Shown here: positions 48,283 through 56,701 of the stretch, one piece after another
Position numbering within the stretch: the stretch's first letter is position 1
How the letters are laid out: the number at the start of each line of letters is the position of its first letter
Assembly (NCBI RefSeq): GCF_027625935.1
Contig: NZ_CP115300.1
Location: 2,294,001-2,358,000 of the forward strand
Length of the DNA: 64,000 nucleotides
Direction of reading: 5' to 3'
From: Streptomyces camelliae
Lineage (GTDB): Bacteria; Actinomycetota; Actinomycetes; Streptomycetales; Streptomycetaceae
The notes under the pieces: model-generated
Told to the model about the DNA's origin: nothing
The model's input: the letters and a program-made list of their open reading frames with translations, nothing else
The model's database searches: none
Position numbers and translations under genes: made by a program

Positions 48283-49221
48283 TCAGGTGAAGTCGGCCCG
48301 GGCGAGATGCGTCCCGCAGATGCGGCAGCGGAAGAGGTACGCGGTCGGCTGACCGTCCTGGTCGAGCGCCGCGAGGAACTCCTCGGTGGGGCCGGCCGCC
48401 CAGCCCCACTCGGCGCACTGCCCGCGCAGCTCGTCGAGCGCGTCCGGGTAGGGCCGCAGTTCCCGGGCGCCCGCCGTGCCGAGGAACACCGCGCCGTCGC
48501 CGCAGTGCGCCGGCCAGCCCCAGTCCTGCCAGGTGGCGAAGCCGGGGGTGCGCTCGCAGATCTGCCGGGCCGCCTCGTCCGGCATCCGGCCCGCCTCGAC
48601 GTCGTTGAAGAACACCCCGAGCCGCTTGGCCGCGGTGCCGTACGCGACGCAGTACGGGCACAGGCGCCCGTCCGGTACGTCCTCGCCGTGCACCGGGCCG
48701 GTGTAGATCCAGCCCTGGTCGTGTCCGCAGCACACGCACGGCTCGTCGGCGGCGGTGACCGAGCCGGTGGCCACCGGGTCCGGGTGGTAGGGGAACGGCG
48801 GCAGCATCGGCCGGCGCCGGGGTTCCGGCCGTGGTCTGACGACCTGTTCGATCGCCTGCCCGGTCAGCGCGGCGGGCGGCACCACGACCGCCCGCGCGCG
48901 CAGCTCCTGCGGTAGATGCCGTACGTCCGCCGCGCTGGTCACGATCACCGTGGGATCCGTCGGCAGCACGATCGCCGCGCCGGTGCGGCGGGCCAGTTCG
49001 GCGACGATGTCCAGCACGCCGGGGCCCGGCCGGTCGAACGACACCCCGTGGTGCAGATAGACGTCGGCGTCGCTGCCGTCGGCGGCCCGCACCCATTCGA
49101 CCGGCTCGCCGTCCGGGACGTCGTACGGCGCGTACGGCGCCAGCACCTCGCGGACGGCCGCGGCGTCCATCGGCACGATGGCGCCGTCACGGAACGCGTG
49201 GACGTAGATGCCCGATCCCAT
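48283..49221 (-). CDS. CbrC/UPF0167-family protein with N-terminal extension
   Basis: 312 aa. Residues 140-312 are a CbrC domain: FPYHPDPVATGSV, CVCCGHDQGWIYTGPV, CPYCVAYGTAAKRLG, and the zinc-like pairs CxxC at three places (last FRCRICGTHL). The first 130 residues (MGSGIYVHAFRDGAIVPMDA) are a separate domain seen alone in other Streptomyces proteins. CbrC was named for colicin E2 tolerance in E. coli; the biochemical role is unknown. Confidence 0.75.
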   Translation of the reverse strand: MGSGIYVHAFRDGAIVPMDAAAVREVLAPYAPYDVPDGEPVEWVRAADGSDADVYLHHGVSFDRPGPGVLDIVAELARRTGAAIVLPTDPTVIVTSAADVRHLPQELRARAVVVPPAALTGQAIEQVVRPRPEPRRRPMLPPFPYHPDPVATGSVTAADEPCVCCGHDQGWIYTGPVHGEDVPDGRLCPYCVAYGTAAKRLGVFFNDVEAGRMPDEAARQICERTPGFATWQDWGWPAHCGDGAVFLGTAGARELRPYPDALDELRGQCAEWGWAAGPTEEFLAALDQDGQPTAYLFRCRICGTHLARADFT

Positions 49222-49249
49222 GCCGATACTCCATCACATACCGCCACCA

Positions 49250-49293
49250 GGAGGGCATCCCCGGGACCGGTGCCGGACACCGGGATGCCCTCC
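49250..49293. terminator. Hairpin terminator
   Basis: A perfect 12-base stem (GGAGGGCATCCC with GGGATGCCCTCC) lies just after the stop of the F420-type oxidoreductase gene. Confidence 0.75.
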
Positions 49294-49299
49294 GGCTCC

Positions 49300-50223
49300 T
49301 TACGGCAGCTGCGACTGCACCTGGGCGGAGATCAGTTCCAGGTGGTCCAGGTCGGCCAGGTCCAGGATCTGCAGGTAGATCCGCCGGGAGCCGATCGCGG
49401 CGTACCGGCCGATCTTGTCGACGACCTCGGCCGGGGAGCCCGCCAGGCCGTTGGCCTTCAGCTCCTCCACCTCACGGCCGATCGCCGCGGCGCGCCGGGC
49501 GACCTCCTGGTCGTCCTTGCCGACGCAGACCACGAGTGCGTTGGAGTACGTCAGCTCGTCCGCGCGGCGGCCGGCCTCCTCGGCAGCGGCCCGCACCCGG
49601 CCGAACTGCCGCTCGCTGTCCTCGACGGAGGCGAACGGGATGTTGAACTCGTCGGCGTACTTCGCGGCCAGCCGCGGCGTGCGCGTCGCACCGTGGCCGC
49701 CGATGAGCACCGGGACCTTGCCCTGGGCGGGCTTGGGCAGCGCGGGCGACTCGGTCAGGTCGTAGTAGGTGCCGTGGAAGTCGAAGGTCTTGCCGACCTC
49801 GGTGGCCCACAGCCCGGTGACGATGGCGAGCTGCTCTTCCAGCCGGGCGAACTTCTCCTTCGGGAACGGGATGCCGTACGCCTTGTGCTCCTCCTCGAAC
49901 CAGCCGGCGCCGAGGCCCAGCTCCACCCGGCCGCCGGACATCTGGTCGACCTGGGCGACCTGGATGGCGAGCACACCGGGCAGCCGGAAGGTGCCGGCCG
50001 TCATCAGTGTGCCGAGGCGGATCCGCTGGGTCTCACGGGCGAGGCCGGCCAGGGTGATCCAGGCGTCCGTGGGGCCGGGCAGGCCGTCCGTGCTGCCCAT
50101 GCGGAGGTAGTGGTCGGAGCGGAAGAAGGCGTCGAAGCCGAGGTCTTCGGTGGCCTTCGCCACGGTGAGCAAGGTGTCGTAGGTGGCCCCCTGCTGGGGC
50201 TCGGTGAAGATTCGAAGGTCCAT
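49300..50223 (-). CDS. LLM-class F420-dependent oxidoreductase
   Basis: 307 aa TIM-barrel protein of the luciferase-like family. MDLRIFTEPQQGATYDTLLT at the start, DLGFDAFFRSDHYLRMG, LGTLMTAGTFRLPGVLAIQV, GLGAGWFEEEHKAYGIPFP and VLIGGHGATRTPRLAAKYAD are typical of F420-dependent members. Substrate unknown. Isolated gene with its own terminator. Confidence 0.88.
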   Translation of the reverse strand: MDLRIFTEPQQGATYDTLLTVAKATEDLGFDAFFRSDHYLRMGSTDGLPGPTDAWITLAGLARETQRIRLGTLMTAGTFRLPGVLAIQVAQVDQMSGGRVELGLGAGWFEEEHKAYGIPFPKEKFARLEEQLAIVTGLWATEVGKTFDFHGTYYDLTESPALPKPAQGKVPVLIGGHGATRTPRLAAKYADEFNIPFASVEDSERQFGRVRAAAEEAGRRADELTYSNALVVCVGKDDQEVARRAAAIGREVEELKANGLAGSPAEVVDKIGRYAAIGSRRIYLQILDLADLDHLELISAQVQSQLP

Positions 50224-50458
50224 ACACCCATCCTGCCTGCCGCGACCCGCGTCAACCTCGCCGGTACCGCCAGGTGCGGCGGTCCCCGGTCGGGTGAAAA
50301 TCGGGGTGGGGCGCCGTGGGCGCCGCGCGGGCCAGTGACCGGCCCCGGTGATGATCGTTGGGACGTCGGAGCCGGACCGTCCGGCACCCGCGCCGGACGG
50401 TGGCCGCCGTCGCGCGTCACCGCGCCGGCCTGCCGGGCCGGAGGCCGAGGAGGCCGTA

Positions 50459-50605
50459 GTGTCCGAAGAGAGTGGCTCCGCCGGTCAGCCGAAGGGGCTG
50501 CTGGAGCAGATGGAAGAGCTGATGGCCGCGCTGAACGCGGATCTGTCGGAGCTGGCGGATCTGCACGCCGGTCAGAGCGGCACCGAGGAAGCCGACCTCG
50601 GCTGA
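50459..50605 (+). CDS. Small acidic protein, 48 aa
   Basis: GTG start with GAGGAGG about 7 bases upstream. The product VSEESGSAGQPKGLLEQMEE and then LMAALNADLSELADLHAGQS is acidic and helical. The frame is open from 50348 but upstream codons look non-coding. Unknown function; possibly a small binding partner. Confidence 0.55.
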   Translation: MSEESGSAGQPKGLLEQMEELMAALNADLSELADLHAGQSGTEEADLG

Positions 50606-50664
50606 GGCACCGTACTGGGGGCGGCCGCCCCCAGACCCCGCTTCGAGCCTTACGCCTCTCGTCC

Positions 50665-51153
50665 TCACACGCCGGAAGGGCTGTTCTCGTTCCCGCTCTC
50701 CCGTAACACCTCCTCCCGCGCGGCCAGTTTGCGCAGCATCTCCAGGACGCGGTCGCGGGACTCGTCGGCCGCGTCGATGGCCTCCATGCACTGCCAGTAC
50801 GTCGTCTCGTCGGCGGCGGAACTCGCGACACCGACCAGGGCGATGCCGACCTCGCCGAGCAGACCCCCGAGGCAGAGCAGGGTCTCGCGGGCGTCGTCCA
50901 GCTCGGTGAGCTGGGCGGCGCGCAGATCGCCGGGGTCGAGTTCGGGCGGGTCGAGGACGCCGCAGCCCCGGCCCGCCAGCTCCGTCAGGCCGAGCGCCTC
51001 GCCGCGCAGCTCCGGCGGGCCGGAGACCGCGAGCCGGCTGCCGATCGCCTGGGCCAGGGACTGGGCCTGCCAGACCTCCGCCATGATTTCGCCTGCGTCC
51101 GCGCTGTTCGCCAGGGCTCGCCTGCTCGCGAGGATGAGCCGTATCGCATCCAT
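50665..51153 (-). CDS. DUF6099-family protein
   Basis: 162 aa all-helical cytoplasmic protein: MDAIRLILASRRALANSADA, EIMAEVWQAQSLAQAIGSRL. It matches the Streptomyces DUF6099 family by its N-terminus. The start at 51153 gives the family beginning; the longer frame adds EGRGRR only. A TACGGT-like -10 is visible near 51200. Unknown function. Confidence 0.7.
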   Translation of the reverse strand: MDAIRLILASRRALANSADAGEIMAEVWQAQSLAQAIGSRLAVSGPPELRGEALGLTELAGRGCGVLDPPELDPGDLRAAQLTELDDARETLLCLGGLLGEVGIALVGVASSAADETTYWQCMEAIDAADESRDRVLEMLRKLAAREEVLRESGNENSPSGV

Positions 51154-51319
51154 ACGTCGCCCCCGTCCCTCCACATGCTTTCTCGCACGTCCGCGTGAAC
51201 TACCGTATCCACTACCCAGAGTGAGGGTGTGTGAGGCGAAAAGCCAGTGCTACACGGAAATTTGTGGACAACAATTCGGATTCGACAGGTGATTTTGCTA
51301 CGGAACGTGATAACGGAGT

Positions 51320-51688
51320 TCAGGATTCCGGCAGTTGACCCCGCTCCCGCCCACTCTTCTCCCCGGCGACCGGAAACCGCCGCTCGTTGCGGTCGATCTT
51401 GGCGTCCAGCGCCGCCAGGGGGTCGATGCCGAGGGTCTGGCAGAACTGCAGCAGATAGGCGAGGACATCGGCGACCTCGTCCTCGACGCGGTGCGCGGTG
51501 CCGGGGTCGTCCATCACCCGTGCCGACTCCTCCGGGGTCAGCCACTGGAAGATCTCGACCAGTTCGGAGGCCTCCACCGAGAGGGCGGCGACGAGGTTCT
51601 TGGGGGTGTGGTAGGGCTGCCAGTTCCGCGCGGCGGCGAACTCGGCGAGCCTGCGCTGGAGCCGGGCGAGGTCAGGGGGTTGTGTCAC
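51320..51688 (-). CDS. MazG-like nucleotide pyrophosphohydrolase
   Basis: 122 aa. The ExxE and ExxD metal motifs appear in SVEASELVEIFQW and RVEDEVADVLAYLLQF. These enzymes hydrolyse (d)NTPs, including damaged ones. Its ATG overlaps the stop of the AAA ATPase gene (ATGA), so the two are coupled. Confidence 0.88.
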   Translation of the reverse strand: MTQPPDLARLQRRLAEFAAARNWQPYHTPKNLVAALSVEASELVEIFQWLTPEESARVMDDPGTAHRVEDEVADVLAYLLQFCQTLGIDPLAALDAKIDRNERRFPVAGEKSGRERGQLPES

Positions 51689-52935
51689 GGTCCAGGTGTA
51701 TCACCGCGGCTCTCCCGGTCCAGGTGCACCACGGTCACCCCGTCGGCCCCGGTGGCCCATGAGCCGTCGCTCACCGCGCCCAGGCACCGGATGTGCCCGC
51801 GCTCGCCCATCCGCGCCGCCGTCCGCAGCAGTGCGAGACGCTGTGCCGGGTCCAGGCCGCGGTCGAAGCCGTCGGCGAGGACGGTGAGGCTGCGCAGCGC
51901 GTCGGGCACTTCGCCGGGGGCGTCCAGGTCCAGCACGCCGGGGCCGGTCAGCAGCACCAACGTCAGGGCCAGATAGCGCAGTTCGCCGTCGCCGAGCCGG
52001 GCGAGCTCGGTGCGGAAGCCGTCTCCGTGGTCGAGCAGCGCCCGTACCGTGCCGTCGGACAGCGGCTCGGCGACCAGATCGGTCACCGGACCGGCGCAGC
52101 CCGCGCGCAGCGCCTCGACCAGCAGGCCGTGCCGGCGGGCGCACTCGGCGCGGGTGCGCCACAGCACGTCGGCGAGGTTGTCGCAGCCCTGCAGCAGCCG
52201 GCCGGAGCCGGTGGGGACGGGGGTGCGCATGTACTCGGGGCGGGGATCGCAGGGGAAGACGGAGCGCAGGGCGACCACCATCTGCTCGGCCGCGGCGAGT
52301 ACCTGCCGCTGCCCGTCCGTCTTGCCGGCCACGCGCAGGGGCAGCAGGGCGGTGCCGAGGCGGTCGTCGGGCAGCGGGGCGCGGGTCACCGGGGCGGAGC
52401 CCGCGGTGTGCCAGGCGGCCTGGACGGTCCGGCGGGACGGGTCGCGCAGAGCGGTCTGCAGCAGGACGACACCGCCCGCGGTCAGCCGCTCCCCCGCGAT
52501 CCTGAGGGCGGGTTCGGCCTGTACGGCGATGTCGAGCCGGACGGGTCCCTCGACGCCGTCGGCCGTACAGCCGATCCGGAAGCCGCGCCGGCCTCCGGCG
52601 TCGGGGCGCGCCCGCTGCGGCACACAGGCGAGCGGGTCCGGGAACGCCTGGGCGAGCGGGGCGCCGCTGCCGAGCCGGGCGAGCGCCTCGTACGCCATGA
52701 GCGCGGTCGTCTTCCCCGTGCCGCTGGGTCCCGCGAACAGGGTGACGGGCCCGAGCGGGAACCCGGCCCGCCGGTGCCCGGCGAACGCCGACAGCCGTAA
52801 CTCGGTGATCCGGGCCCGCACATCGAGGCCGCCGCCGGGCGCACGGGCGTCGCCGGACACACGGGACTGCGCGGGGACGGTCCCGCCGGACGCGGCGGCC
52901 GCCGGAGGCTCGGCGGAGACGGAAGACACGGCCAT
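51685..52935 (-). CDS. AAA-family ATPase (RecF/SMC-like)
   Basis: 416 aa. Starting near residue 40: ARITELRLSAFAGHRRAGFP, Walker A FAGPSGTGKTTALMAYEAL; a long middle region; late Walker B-like LTLVLLTGPGVLDLDAPGEV and FDRGLDPAQRL. The N-terminal 40 residues are Ala/Ser/Gly-rich. No transporter partner. Coupled to mazG; perhaps a DNA- or nucleotide-stress system, but this is not established. Confidence 0.75.
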   Translation of the reverse strand: MAVSSVSAEPPAAAASGGTVPAQSRVSGDARAPGGGLDVRARITELRLSAFAGHRRAGFPLGPVTLFAGPSGTGKTTALMAYEALARLGSGAPLAQAFPDPLACVPQRARPDAGGRRGFRIGCTADGVEGPVRLDIAVQAEPALRIAGERLTAGGVVLLQTALRDPSRRTVQAAWHTAGSAPVTRAPLPDDRLGTALLPLRVAGKTDGQRQVLAAAEQMVVALRSVFPCDPRPEYMRTPVPTGSGRLLQGCDNLADVLWRTRAECARRHGLLVEALRAGCAGPVTDLVAEPLSDGTVRALLDHGDGFRTELARLGDGELRYLALTLVLLTGPGVLDLDAPGEVPDALRSLTVLADGFDRGLDPAQRLALLRTAARMGERGHIRCLGAVSDGSWATGADGVTVVHLDRESRGDTPGP

Positions 52936-53067
52936 GTGCGGACGGTAGAACTCCGCCGCCCCGCCGAACCGTTTTGCCCTGCGGACCTTCCTACGATCGG
53001 GGGACGTCCGCCGGGTGACGTGCCGTCGGCCGGGGGACTCGGCGTGCGGGCGGGGTCTCGGCGGGGC

Positions 53068-53457
53068 TCAGCCCTCCGAGACCCCCGCCCCTTCCATCAG
53101 CCCGCTGACCTCGGTTCCGGGCGGGGTGAGCAGGAACACGTTCCGGTCGACGCGGTGCATGCCGCTGCCCAGGCCGAAGACGACGCCCGTGCTGAAGTCG
53201 AGGACGCGCTTGGCGACCTCGGTCTCCGCGCCGGACAGGTCGAGCAGGACCGGCGCACCGGCCATCAGGGTCTCGGCGACCTCGCGGGCGTCCGCGAAGA
53301 CGTTGACACGCAGGACCACGAACCGGCGCCGGGTCTCGGTCTCGGCGTCCGGCAGCGCGCGGTGGTCCACCGCGGACGGCCAGGCGTCCCGGCCCCGCAG
53401 CGGCACGACCTGGGCGAGCCCTTCCCACTGTTCATCGGTGACGTCGTAACGGCTCAC
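53068..53457 (-). CDS. SepF-like cell division protein
   Basis: 129 aa, shorter than SepF itself and close to the SepF-like (Sfl) proteins of Streptomyces. SepF core RRRFVVLRVNVFADAREVAE, GAPVLLDLSGAETEVAKRVL and DFSTGVVFGLGSGMHRVDRN. GTG at 53457 with GGGGGAG upstream was chosen; the longer frame from 53502 has no ribosome site. Likely binds FtsZ or membranes through the SepF fold, though the usual N-terminal amphipathic helix is missing. Confidence 0.8.
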   Translation of the reverse strand: MSRYDVTDEQWEGLAQVVPLRGRDAWPSAVDHRALPDAETETRRRFVVLRVNVFADAREVAETLMAGAPVLLDLSGAETEVAKRVLDFSTGVVFGLGSGMHRVDRNVFLLTPPGTEVSGLMEGAGVSEG

Positions 53458-53679
53458 CGGCTCCCCCCGACCTGACTCGCACTCAATGCCTGCACCGGTC
53501 AATTCTTACGCCAAGTCACCCGTTCGGCCCAACAACGACACGGTCTGCGACCGATCCGGTGACCCACGACTGCCCGACCTGGGCTGTATGTGCGATTACG
53601 CCCGCCGATCACCTCTGCCTCATCGAAGTTTTCACATGCGTCCATCTGGCGCTCATGTGCCGCCGGTACCGTCCGGCCC

Positions 53680-55443
53680 GTGCACTTGGCAGAAACACCG
53701 CAGGTGACACCCGGCTGGCGGACGCAGTCGGCGGTGTCCGCCGCTCCGGGACCACGCGCCGATGCCCCCGGGGCGCCCGCGCAGTGGCATCGCGTACTGA
53801 CCCTGCTCGCCGACGTCAGCCTGTTCATCGGCACCCGGACGGTGTGGACCCAGGCAGCCACGCACCGGCTGGTCCTCGCGGCCGTCATCTCCGTCTGCTA
53901 CGCCGCGATCCTGGTGACCGGCGTGCTCGCGCTCACGGTCCGCCGGGCGCGCTCGCTCGCCCGCCTCGACCTGGTGGTCCTGGTGACGGCGATCGCACTC
54001 GTCCTGTGCACATGGGCGCTCAACCACGCCGGCGGCGACGAGGCGGTCCTGAGCACCCAGGCCGCGCGCGAGATCATGAACGGCCATCAGGTGTACGACA
54101 ACCCCTGGCCGTGGCTGTTCCGCGACCCGAGCGTCGCGCTGACGCCGACGACAGACGGCGGGTACGACTTCACGTACGGCTATCCGCCGCTGACCCCGCT
54201 GCTCATCCTGCCGTTCCTCTGGGTGGGCCACGGCGGCATCCCGGCGACAGCGGCGGTGACCGTCGTGCTGGTCGTGGGCGCGGTCCTGATGTGGCGGCTG
54301 CTGCCGGTGCCGTGGCGCTCGGCGGCCACGATGGTCCTCCTGGGGTTCGGCTTCCTGCCGATGTACGCCCGCCAGGGCTATCCCGCGATCGTCGGCCTGG
54401 TCCTGCTGGTGCCGGTGGTCGTGCGCTGGCCACGGCTCGGCGCCGGGGGCCGGCTGGGCGCCTCGGGGATCGCCCGGGCCGCGTGTCTCGGCGCGGCGTG
54501 CGCGGCTCAGCAACTGCCGTGGTTCGTGACCCCGTTCCTGCTGGCCGGCATCTACGCCGTGCGCCGGGGCGAGCTGGGCGGGCGGGAGGCGGCGCGTGTG
54601 GTGCTGCGGATCACGGGGATCGCGGTCCTCACCTGGCTGCTGATCAACGCGTACTTGATCGTGACGGAGCCCGGTCCCTGGATCCGGGGCATCGCCCTGC
54701 CGCTGACCCAGGGCGCGGTGCTGCACGGGCAGGGCCTGGTCGGCATCTCCCTGTATTTCACCCACGGCAGCGACCGGCTCGACTGGTACGGCCACGCGAG
54801 CATGCTGCTCGCCGCGGCTCTGCTGGCGCTGTTCGTGCTGTTCGTGCGGCGGCTCGGCCCGGCCGCGACCGTGCTGCCCTGGCTGGCCTTCTACCTGGCG
54901 ACCCGCTCGCAGGACGGCTACTACCTGTTGATGACGCCGCTGTGGCTCGCGGCGGCGATCACCACGCCCCTGGCGGAGTTCTCGGGCGCGTGGCAGCCGC
55001 GGCCGCGGTGGCTGACGGGCCCGCGCCGCAAGCAGGCCCTGGCCGCGGCCGTGGTCGTGCTGGTGCTGCCCGCGCTGGTCAGCGCGACCCTGGCGGTGAC
55101 CGGCAGGCCGCCGCTGCGCATGGGCATCGCGAAGGCCCGGCACGACTCGGCGCACTCGCTGTCGGCGCTGACCCTGCAGGTCACCAACTCCGGCGGCAGC
55201 GCGCTCACTCCGCACTACATGCTCACGACGGGCCAGGGCATGAGCAAGTGGTGGTCGCTCACGCACGGCCCGGCCACGATCCCCGCGCACAGCACGGCGA
55301 CCGTCGTCCTGCGGGCGCCCGACGGCAGCTTCCCGCTGCCCCCGAAGGACAGCACCCGCTTCCGGCTGCGCGCCTTCACGGCGACTCCGCAGACGCTCTC
55401 CACCAAGGACGTGACACGGGCCGAGCTGGGCCTGAAGGGCTGA
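53680..55443 (+). CDS. Polytopic membrane protein, GT-C/GT87-like
   Basis: 587 aa from the GTG at 53680, with about 11-12 helices. The loop after the second to third helix reads GGDEAVLSTQAAREIMNGHQ then VYDNPWPWLF, the type found in GT87/DUF2029 mannosyltransferases (Asp-rich loop). A C-terminal soluble domain (about 500-587) follows. The start is uncertain since no ribosome site is good; earlier starts are possible. Function as a lipid-linked sugar transferase is only an inference. Confidence 0.65.
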   Translation: MHLAETPQVTPGWRTQSAVSAAPGPRADAPGAPAQWHRVLTLLADVSLFIGTRTVWTQAATHRLVLAAVISVCYAAILVTGVLALTVRRARSLARLDLVVLVTAIALVLCTWALNHAGGDEAVLSTQAAREIMNGHQVYDNPWPWLFRDPSVALTPTTDGGYDFTYGYPPLTPLLILPFLWVGHGGIPATAAVTVVLVVGAVLMWRLLPVPWRSAATMVLLGFGFLPMYARQGYPAIVGLVLLVPVVVRWPRLGAGGRLGASGIARAACLGAACAAQQLPWFVTPFLLAGIYAVRRGELGGREAARVVLRITGIAVLTWLLINAYLIVTEPGPWIRGIALPLTQGAVLHGQGLVGISLYFTHGSDRLDWYGHASMLLAAALLALFVLFVRRLGPAATVLPWLAFYLATRSQDGYYLLMTPLWLAAAITTPLAEFSGAWQPRPRWLTGPRRKQALAAAVVVLVLPALVSATLAVTGRPPLRMGIAKARHDSAHSLSALTLQVTNSGGSALTPHYMLTTGQGMSKWWSLTHGPATIPAHSTATVVLRAPDGSFPLPPKDSTRFRLRAFTATPQTLSTKDVTRAELGLKG

Positions 55444-55462
55444 GTCGGGCTTCCCGGGAGCC

Positions 55463-55978
55463 TCAGGCCGGCGTCCGCGTGAAGCGCAGCGTGGCCGTCA
55501 CCGTGGTCAGGCCGCGCATCATGCCGAGCTGGTTCCAGCCCATGCCGAACTGCTCGCGGTCCACGGCGAACTCGGCCTCCAGGGTGACCCCGTCGCCCGC
55601 CGCCGAGGCCAGGCGCGCGGTGAAGGTCTGCGGCCGGCTGATGCCCCGTACGGTCAGCTGACCGGTGACCCGCACGCCGTCGGCGTCGAGGCGGTCGGCG
55701 CCGCGGACGGCGAAGGTGATCTCCGGGTGCCGGTCGGTGTCGAAGAAGTCCGCCGAGCGCAGGTGGGTGTCCCGCTTGGTGTGCTTGGTGTCCAGGGAGG
55801 CGGCGTCCAGGGTCACGGTGCCGCTGGCCGAGCCGTCGGGGTGCACCTCGCCCCCGCCGCTGATCGCGGTGAACGCGCCCTTCACGGTGACCAGGCCCCA
55901 CATGGTTTTGTGCCGCAGCGCCACGGTGGACGCGCTGGGGTCGAGCTGCCAGGTACCGGTTTCCACGGCGACGGTCAT
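55463..55978 (-). CDS. YceI-family protein
   Basis: 171 aa lipocalin-like protein: WQLDPSASTVALRHKTMWGL, VTLDAASLDTKHTKRDTHLR, and SADFFDTDRHPEITFAV. No signal peptide, so cytoplasmic. YceI proteins bind isoprenoids. GGGAG lies 10 bases before the ATG. Divergent from the MarR gene, with three operator-like sites between. Confidence 0.88.
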   Translation of the reverse strand: MTVAVETGTWQLDPSASTVALRHKTMWGLVTVKGAFTAISGGGEVHPDGSASGTVTLDAASLDTKHTKRDTHLRSADFFDTDRHPEITFAVRGADRLDADGVRVTGQLTVRGISRPQTFTARLASAAGDGVTLEAEFAVDREQFGMGWNQLGMMRGLTTVTATLRFTRTPA

Positions 55979-56001
55979 GATCGTGCTCCCGACTTGTGAT
56001 T

Positions 56002-56073
56002 CAAATTTGGACAACTGCCGAACCCCACGCTAGCCGCTCATCCAATTTTGAACAACCCAGTCGTCCAAATTTG
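56002..56073. promoter_or_regulatory. Three MarR-type operator candidates
   Basis: Palindromic cores CAAATTTG (56002-56009), CAATTTTG (56043-56050) and CAAATTTG (56066-56073), each followed by GnACAAC or AACAAC. They fill the 116-base gap between yceI and the MarR gene and likely control both. Confidence 0.65.
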
Positions 56074-56094
56074 CACAACAGGTAGACTTCCTCC

Positions 56095-56595
56095 ATGACA
56101 GCCGGCGACGCACCCCTCTCCGACCAGCCCGCATGTCCCTCGGCCGAGAGCGGTGAGCGGCTGCTCCCGGACGAGCTGCGCGCGTGGATGGTGCTGCTGG
56201 CGGCGACCGGCGCGGTGGAGCAGCGGATGCGTACGGTCGTGAAGGAGACCCTCGACGTCTCCCACGACGAGTTCCTGATCCTGTGCCTGCTGGCCGAACG
56301 GCCGCGCACCGGACTGCGCATGACCCAGGTCGCCGACCTCCTCGGCCGCCCCAAGACCCGGCTCACCTACCAGATCGCCTGCCTCCAGCGGTCCGGTCTG
56401 GTCAGCCGCCGCTCCGTGTGCGGCGACAAGCGGGGCGTGGAGGTCGCCCTCACCGACAAGGCGCGCGAGCTGCTGCGCGAGACGTCCACCCTGCTCGCCG
56501 GGACCGTCCGGCAGGCCCTCGCCGACTCGATGGGCACCGAGCAGCGCGCGGCGATGTGCGCGCTCGTACCGGACGTAGCGGACACAGAGGACTGA
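56095..56595 (+). CDS. MarR-family transcriptional regulator
   Basis: 166 aa winged-helix dimer. Helices and wing: VKETLDVSHDEFLILCLLAE, MTQVADLLGRPKTRLTYQIA, LVSRRSVCGDKRGVEVALTD. Likely represses yceI and itself via the CAAATTTG sites. No ligand evident. Ribosome site weak (AGGTAG). Confidence 0.88.
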   Translation: MTAGDAPLSDQPACPSAESGERLLPDELRAWMVLLAATGAVEQRMRTVVKETLDVSHDEFLILCLLAERPRTGLRMTQVADLLGRPKTRLTYQIACLQRSGLVSRRSVCGDKRGVEVALTDKARELLRETSTLLAGTVRQALADSMGTEQRAAMCALVPDVADTED

Positions 56596-56701
56596 AAAGT
56601 CGTCGACTGCCGAACGAGAGGCGCAGGTCACAGGTCTAAGGAGGGAAACCTCACAGCCCGCACTTCACCCTCACTTGAGCCCCCTGCCCTAGCATCCGAG
56701 C

